A DNA stretch of 64,000 bases from Luzula sylvatica (lineage: Eukaryota; Streptophyta; Magnoliopsida; Poales; Juncaceae): assembly GCA_946800325.1 (NCBI GenBank), contig OX326961.1:43971415-44035414 (forward strand). Direction: 5' to 3'. The position numbers and the translations under genes were made by a program. Under the pieces are notes generated by a model. The model was not told where the DNA came from. It was given only the letters and a program-made list of their open reading frames with translations, and searched no databases. Shown here piece by piece: positions 57,324-64,000 of the stretch (position 1 is its first letter; every line of letters starts with the position of its first letter).

Positions 57324-59556
57324 AAGGATGGGCCAAATATATTTAAACATGACACATACAATATATTTAAAGAATTGGTCAAAAATGTATATATATCTAC
57401 TATACATCTCTTCAAACAGAAAACTGCAGACGTACTTTCAGTATTCTGTTGAAACGAAAATATTAAATCGTTCCAACCGACTTCAAACCTTCACGAAAGT
57501 TGTAGATAATCTTAGGGCATGTTTGGATAAGTGTAATAAGGGTAGTTAGTAGTAATAACTGCTGTAATTGGACTACTACTTATGTTTGGATTTGGACTGT
57601 GGTATTTACCATACTGCTGCAGTTGTAACAGCCATAAACCATCTCATTGCAGTACTTAGGATTCTCACAGAAATTCCCGGGTTCAGAAAAGCGGGAATGT
57701 GAAATTTTGGCGGGAGTAGATAACAAAACGGAAGCGCCTATCTCCTTCTCCTTCTTTCCGTACATCTTCTCTCTGCTTCTCTCTGCTTCTCCCTAAAGAA
57801 GGAAGCATATATTCTAAAGAATGAAGTAATGTTGTGCCTTCTCCTTCTCTCCACGAAGAACTTTTATTTCAACACAAAGATTTCAAGTTGTCCTCATCGT
57901 TCTCTTCTTTAGTGCCTCTTCGCGTTTCTTCTCTCTTCCAACACAAAGATTTCAAGCTCTCCTCATCTAGAACCGAAGAAGAATAGCTCATATTGGTAAA
58001 TATCTTATACTTTTTGTGTGTCCCTCACTTGTTCGCTGAAATGCCAACTATACAATTTGTCTGTTACAAGCTGAATATATCCAAGAAAGTCGTATGTTCT
58101 TATGCAATGGTTTACCGAATACGCTGAAAATAATTTTGTTTGGTGTTTCTAGTAATTTGTATCTGAAACTTCTATTAGACATTTATACAAACACTTTGTG
58201 TTCATACATTATACATACTAAACTGCTCTTTTAATTAAAATCCATTCTGTCTATCAAGTTCTTTTTATTTTCTTTAATTGAGGTACATTACTAGCAAGGA
58301 GAATTGATTTTAATATTTTCTTAACTTAGGTACACTAAACTGCTATTTTAATTAAACTCTTTCCAGTAACTATTCTCCTATGTTTGATGTTTTGTTGTCT
58401 TTATTTAATAATTATAATCACATAAAAAAAAACTTCTTTAAGAATTTTGATTAACTTCTATGTTTGATGTCTTTATGTATGTTTGTGTGATTTATGTAGA
58501 TTTTACAATGTTGAACGAGGAACAACGGGAAGCTGTTTCGAGCACTGCGGGTGCATGTTTTAATTGTTAGAATTGGTGATTTTGTTCTATTTGTGACTTG
58601 AATTTATTAGAATTTTATTTGACTTGAATTTGATCTGATTTTCTTGTTTTTTTTCTTTTCCAGTGACATTTATTTACAATTATTTGACTAATTAACATAA
58701 ATGTGATCGACTCGACAAACCTAGAAAATAACTATTATTGGATGTATTTTACTATTTTCTATAATTCTTTGTAATTTGCATTATGCATCTAAAATTTATG
58801 GAATCCAATTATTTTATATAGTGGAGCCAACTTCAGAGGTTGAATTATTTATGACATTCTTTATAATTATTTGGATAATTGATGAAAATATAGTTTAATT
58901 ATTATGATTGAGAATATAGTTTAATTGATGAAAATATATTTGTTTATTATTACTGAAAATATAGTTGTTTATTATTATTGAGAATATAGTTGTTTGGGGT
59001 TTTAGATGTATACACGTTACTTGATCATATTGAGAATATCTAGATTTAATAAAAAATGCAATGGAATTGCAATTCTCTCATTACAATGACCCAAACAAGA
59101 AACTTACAAATGTAGCATTTCTATTAGCTTTCATCCAAACATCATATTTGAATTATAGTTGCAGCAACTTTAATCCCTGCAGCTTCAACTACTTCAGAAA
59201 TTACTAATGACATGGTCCAAACAGCCCCTTATTATCTTTCCAACCAATTTGTCCTGGTCCAATTGGAGTTCGGATGCGAAAGTTACGACGATTTTACTAA
59301 CTGTATGTCAAAATGTCGCACCCTTTCGGTATTCCGTTAAAACGACACTGATACTTCGTTTAAATGAAATATATTTCTACATGAAAGTTCTAGATAATCT
59401 CATTATATATCTAACCCAATTTGGACCATTCAAATTGGAGTTTCCTACTGAAAGTTATGCTAGTTTTACTAAAAATATTTCTTATGCCTACGAACGCGTA
59501 CGTTCGTTTATCCTTGTGTACACTTTTACGGTTGATCCGAAACTGTATTTCTTTCA
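57324..59556 (-). mobile_element. inverted, truncated LTR relic of the copia family, split by a PIF element
   Basis: On the minus strand the sequence matches the first ~500 bases of the copia LTR: it starts at 59556 (TGAAAGAAATACAG) and includes GAACGTACGCGTTCGT and the paired AGATAAT modules, ending near GGCCCATCC at 57324. A ~45-bp insertion interrupts it near 57335-57385. Its U5 end is missing. It is clearly more diverged than the two LTRs at 30906 and 38398. Confidence 0.8.
57515..59228. mobile_element. PIF/Harbinger-type element with TTA target duplication
   Basis: The ends are GGGCATGTTTGGATAAG and, reverse-complemented, GGGGCTGTTTGGACCATG, the typical GGG..TGTTTGG PIF/Tourist end. TTA flanks both sides (57512-57514 and 59229-59231); removing the element and one TTA restores the LTR sequence with one mismatch. 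A short open start near 58507 (MLNEEQREAVSSTAG) could be the beginning of a lost transposase or Myb-type ORF (uncertain). No catalytic gene remains. Confidence 0.85.
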
Positions 59557-59589
59557 TTTTTCTCGAAATCGGCATACAATTTTAGAAGA

Positions 59590-60258
59590 GACCCCGGGGT
59601 CTTGAATCGATGACAAACACAAATCTGGGCAACTTGTGCACCACTCAAAGTACGTTTCTTTTATTGGGTTGCGTCGCACAATAAACTGAATACCGCCAAT
59701 ATTCTTAGTACGAAAGGGTGGCTGCATGCGCCTTTGTGTCCCTTATGCAATAAAACGGGGGAGACGAGAGACCACCTTTTCAAAACATGCTTATATGCGA
59801 AAGCAGTCTGGCGAATAATTCGGCGAGATCCAAATAACATAGGATCGTATATTACAGGCTCACATCCATTTGAAGGATGGGAAGTTCAACGCAAATCACT
59901 ACCCAAGTGTCAAAAGCGACGATGGAGCTCTCTTTGGATGGCGGTGAATTGGAATATGTGGAAAGAACGAAATCGCCGCATCTTTCAACGCAAGAAGCAA
60001 GGCCCGAATCTCCTGGCCAAAAGTGCCATGAATGACAGAGGTATTGCGCAGATATAGGAACTGGATTAGGTTATGGGGAAGCAACATCACAAGGATATTA
60101 GCTGTTTGTTTAGGTTTTAGGGTAGCATCAAATTTTATGGCACTTTGGCCAGATGAGGGCCCATCTCATGCATCATCATTGTAATCTCTCTTTATTTTTC
60201 TTTTATATATAATTAGACAAGACATAGTAATTTGCTAGCCTTTCAAAAAAAAAAAACA
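59590..60258 (+). mobile_element. 5'-truncated LINE (L1-type) 3' end
   Basis: From about 59650 the frame encodes VRFFYWVASHNKLNTANIL then GWLHAPLCPLCNKTGETRDH, then LFKTC..AKAVW and WMAVNWNMWKERNRRIFQ. This is the zinc-binding reverse-transcriptase tail (zf-RVT) at the C terminus of plant LINE ORF2; the stop is at 60055-60057. An A-run at about 60246-60256 is the expected 3' tail. The polymerase and endonuclease parts are missing, as in most LINE copies. Confidence 0.85.
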
Positions 60259-61216
60259 TAACTTCATAATAAAAATATAATCATAACTAAAAATATTATT
60301 AAATCGTATGACGTGATTTTTTCTTGTCGAGTGAGTAAGGATACATATCTTATTTTATTATTGAGAGGGTAAATATGATATTTTTATTTTTAAAGGGATA
60401 AATATAATATTTCGGATTTTTAGAAGGATAAAATAGTAATTTTAAATGCTAAGTTGAACGAAAAACTTGGATGGTTTTTAAATTTTTGATAAATATGATA
60501 TTTTACATTTATGAAAGGGTAAAAACGATATTTTAATTTTAGGAAGGGTAAATATATAATTTTAAGTTTAACAAACGATAAATATGTAAATCCCTTTCTA
60601 TTAAATAAACTTATTTTTACTGACTGTAGAATAGCAAGAGCATAACGAGTCGACGAACGTCGAGTCTTCAAAAAAGCATGTAGATCTCGGTGGATTACTC
60701 AAATCCACATTATCACAAATTAAGGTTGAACATACCTTGAGCAAAATCATAGGAAGATCATTTATTCTATATTTTTAACAATTATACACATAGTTTGATA
60801 ATTTGGACAAATTTGGACTCAAAGAGCATGGAGCCCACTTCGAAATACATTCAACAAGACACCAAATATGGCTAGCAAGGATCTCCGCGAAAAAAATAAG
60901 AAGGTGGTAATGGTGGTAATGGTGGCAAGATGTACGGTGGGGCCATAATCACATGTTTTTGTCTTGCATAATTTCTTCCAATATCTTGTGAAAAAAATAC
61001 TAGTAAATGTATTTAGTAATATAATTGCCAGTCAATTTTTTCGATTATTATTATTTTTTTTTGAAGGAAGTTTGACAATGTGTCAAGACCTCGAATATAT
61101 TAGATCAAAGAAGTGAAACACGAAAGAGAGAATTTCGAGAGAATATATAAGACAATATTCTTATTTTATTTTATTTTTAAGAGAATTCTAAGCCAAGAAT
61201 CGTGCTCATTATAGGT
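60259..61216. other. intergenic with a degenerate tandem repeat
   Basis: At about 60365-60600 an irregular repeat of GGGTAAATATGATATTTT-type units (roughly 35 bp) occurs. The remainder is AT-rich; 61110-61165 resembles 44970-45010 (ACGAAAGAGAGAATTT). No gene. Confidence 0.45.
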
Positions 61217-61313
61217 TTTTTTTTTATATTGATGCCGCCGGGATTCGAACCCACAACCTCTACAACATGAGGGTTTATTGTGCTGAGCACTCAACCATCT
61301 AGGCTATGGGACC
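61217..61313 (-). repeat. short tRNA-derived SINE
   Basis: On the minus strand it starts GGTCCCATAGCCTAGATGG (box A region), holds GTGGGTTCGAATCCCGG (box B) and ends in an A-run within 20 bases. It shares its head with the copy at 262-345. No cloverleaf acceptor pairing, so not a tRNA gene. Confidence 0.65.
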
Positions 61314-61596
61314 ATTGGCTTCGGTTATTATTATCATGTTATTTGATATTTGTATGACTATATCATATAAATTTAACATCCTTTATAAGAAGAATAAAAT
61401 GTATCCCGAGTGAATCATAAAGTGACGCTTGCTAGATGAGAAACAAGCATGTTTGATGTGATAGCCGCGAAGGAAAAAAACAAAACTTTAGAGACATTAA
61501 CAAAACAATTTGTTTTTTTTTTTTTAATTTAAATGGACATCATTATAAGAAAAAAAAGAGAATTTTTCAAAATCCCCCAACTTTTCTTCAAATTAT

Positions 61597-62222
61597 GAAA
61601 AACTCTCTGTCTTTTTAGAAAACTCCTTATCTTTTTAGATTCCCTCCAAAATTCCTTATATTGTTTTTTCCAAAAATTTCCTAACATTTTTAGATTATCT
61701 AAAAAAACCTCTCTATTTTTGTTATGTTTTTAATAATGACCATTATACCCTACAATTTTATTTTATAAATCTCTATAATTTAATAAATAATAAATGGATA
61801 TTAAATATTATAAAAAATAACAAATGTTAAGAATAAAAATTCATATAATAAAATATTATAGTAAATAACACATAAGTATTGAAATATTATGATAAATAAT
61901 ATATCTTCATATATATTTATTATTTATTATAATATTTTAATATCTATATAATATTTTAATATGTATTTTTTATTTATTATAATATTTTAATTTCTATGTA
62001 TTATTTATTTTTTATATTTTAATTCCTAATTATTATTTATTAAATAATGGATATTTACAAAATAAAATTATGGCAATGGGGATAATGGTCATCTTCAAAA
62101 TTATAAACAAAATATAAGGAGGTTTTGAGAAAATCCAAAAATGTCAGGGGGTTTTTGGAGAACTCTTAAAATATAAGAGGTTTTTGAGGGAATCTAAAAA
62201 GATAAAGTGTTTTTCATAATTT
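61597..62222. mobile_element. large fold-back element (~625 bp)
   Basis: Arms of about 160 bases pair across the element: left AATTATGAAAAACTCTCTGT .. TTTTTAGATTCCCTCC .. GACCATTATACCC, right its diverged inverse. Within the arms a CTCCTTATCTTTTTAGA-type unit is repeated. The centre is AT-rich. No duplication was confirmed; MULE-like fold-back origin is possible. Confidence 0.6.
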
Positions 62223-63644
62223 TCTGAAAAAGAAAAAAAAATTAGTAAAAGACGTCATATTTTTGTTTGAACTGTTTTTGTTTGAATTGAGTTCATCTTT
62301 AATAGCTCAAAGAGAAGAGGATTGTTATTCAAACACGAATATATATATATGACCTTGCTTGCTTATAGAGAGTTGATTATAATTATGTTTTGTAAATGTA
62401 TACACGAGAACTGTAATTATTGACTCTCAACACTTTACTTTGTAGTAATAAAAATAAGTTGCATATGTTGCAGATAATCATTTAAGTTTCTTAGTTTGTG
62501 TTTCATCGCTCTTCAAGAAATCCATATTGAACTAGACTTTGAGATTTGTGTGATCTCAAGGTTTGGCATTTTTTATCATTGTAATGACAACCTTTTAGGT
62601 AAAAATCGACAACCCATTTATATTCCAATGCTTCAAATTTCGGGAATATCACACAACCCCAGTTGGTGTATTTTTTAATTTTGAAACAATTGATTGTTAT
62701 GAGTTGTGTCATCATTGTGTATAGTCAAGAGTGCTAATAGATGAGACTTATATAGTTCAAGTTCAAACCATCGTTTGGGAATGTTAACAAAGAATTATTT
62801 CTTTGTTTATTTTTATTTTATAAAATTTTCGATAAATTTTAATTTATGATTTCTTAGATTTTTTCGAACTTATTTAATTTTTTTGCATTATTAATTTTTT
62901 TCGTCAATTTCTTAAAAAAAAATTATTTTTGCACTAGTGGAACGAACCTCCGTCAACTTTGTAAAAATCTTATTTTTTACATTAGTAAAATAAATATACA
63001 TTGATAATGGTAAATAAATCGTAGTGATGGTAAACCCGGCATGATAAATCAAAATTCTGACATGAAGACTCTATATAAAAACTTCAATCCAATTTATCAT
63101 ATCATTAATTTATATATTAACGATTCACCATATAATTAGTGCATATTACAACACATCAACCCCGAGTAGCATTATTCTAAAAATTGCACTAGCAAACATG
63201 CTCGTCTACGTCTAGTGTATCAAGAGGATTTTCTATTCATTTGATGCTCCGCTCCTTCAAAGAAAGATTGTGGAGTTGGTTTCGCTATGTTGTTAGTTTC
63301 ATTTCACGTCTTGGGTGAGAAGATTCGAGATGCTTCCTGTTTCATGAACATTTTAGATTTTTTTGGCCGTACGCTACTTCAACAATCTATATACCTTCTC
63401 AACATTTCTCGCTTCTATAGCTCAGAACGTCAGTAGTTCCTTATTGGATCTCCATATTATTCTTTTGTAAATAAGTGAACAATGATTGGTTTATTGAAAA
63501 AAAATTTGGGAGAAATTGGCGAGAATTAAAAAATAATTAAAATATAAAATATATATTAAATCAATTATAATTTATATTTTATTCTAATAACAATCATACT
63601 TAATTAATCATTCAGAAAATACAAAAGCAATGAAAAAAATCAGG
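62223..63644. other. intergenic, nothing recognised
   Basis: AT-rich, no convincing coding exon, RNA gene or repeat on either strand. Confidence 0.45.
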
Positions 63645-64000
63645 AGAAAAAAGCTCACTTTTTCTTCCTCAATTCTTAAAAAAGTACAAGTTATTATCCA
63701 AATTTTAATTTGCTCATTTTTATTCCTTGAATTCTTAATTTTGGTCACTTGTGTCATTCCATCTGTTAACTATCTAATAATCGGTTAACTGATAATGTGA
63801 CACAGTGACGTGATATTTTTTAGTTCATTTAAACGAGGACGTGACAAAATAAAAAAATAAAAAAATTATACAATTAAATTGAATTCATTAACTTTTTTTT
63901 TTTTTTGAAAAGAATGGAGTGGGCTTTATTGTCCCACTTCCAAACTGTTACGTGTATATATCAAAAAATAGTTTTTTACAGATTTTTACACATATTTTCC
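63645..64000. mobile_element. left end of a second MULE, diverged relative of the one at 19701
   Basis: Begins GAAAAAAGCTCACTTTTTC and follows the order of the other TIR: AAAAAAGT(A/G)CAA, TTTGCTCATTTTTA, CATC(T/A)GTTAA, GTGACG(T)G and a T/A-rich stretch, with many changes. It runs out of the window, so its other end and genes are unseen. Confidence 0.7.

Noticed and set aside
61232..61313. Possible tRNA gene on the minus strand
   Set aside because: It has box A and B but no pairing acceptor stem and an A-tail, so a SINE is the better reading.

Overview
This is nuclear DNA of a flowering plant, most likely a eudicot. It is AT-rich, its genes have many short introns with GT..AG ends, and it carries plant-specific families (a DUF630/DUF632 protein, an mTERF, a group 3 LEA, AGD14-type ArfGAP, plant TOM40). 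The transposons are typical of plants: hAT, MULE and PIF/Harbinger elements, a Helitron, a Ty1/copia element, a LINE and tRNA-derived SINEs. The species cannot be told from the sequence alone.

Layout. 1-4.5 kb: intergenic DNA with a SINE and a complete non-autonomous hAT. 4.5-16.5 kb: a gene-rich block with DUF630/DUF632 (+), mTERF (-), an ELMO-domain protein (-) and a LEA protein (-) with an ABRE/DRE/RY-bearing upstream region; a hAT and several smaller repeats sit between them. 16.5-24.3 kb: transposons, including a hAT with an exact 8-bp duplication and a 3.2-kb MULE with ~590-bp terminal repeats and two convergent genes. 24.3-28.6 kb: an AGD14-like ArfGAP (+) and a plastid-type J protein (-). 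29.1-41.7 kb: a tandem array of ~205-bp units, its first unit split by a hAT (itself holding a MULE MITE), a second MITE and a Helitron-like element; the Helitron holds an 8.6-kb copia retrotransposon. 42.5-44.4 kb: TOM40 (+). 44.4-64 kb: retroelement debris, damaged tandem copies of a membrane-protein gene, a FAR1-type relic, more hAT/MULE/PIF elements, a LINE 3' end, a SINE and the start of a second MULE related to the first.

Seven host genes look intact: DUF630/DUF632, mTERF, ELMO, LEA, AGD14-like, J protein and TOM40. They are unrelated housekeeping or stress genes and form no shared pathway. The most interesting structures are (1) the MULE whose second, convergent gene encodes an RNase H1-N-terminal/viroplasmin-type domain plus a C-terminal membrane anchor; (2) the nested insertions in the 205-bp array, where intact paralogous units give empty sites for each insertion; and (3) a copia element with almost identical LTRs but a thoroughly decayed gag-pol, implying it moved with proteins supplied by a relative.

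Exon boundaries were deduced by hand from reading frame, GT..AG ends and remembered family patterns. No alignment or database search was run.
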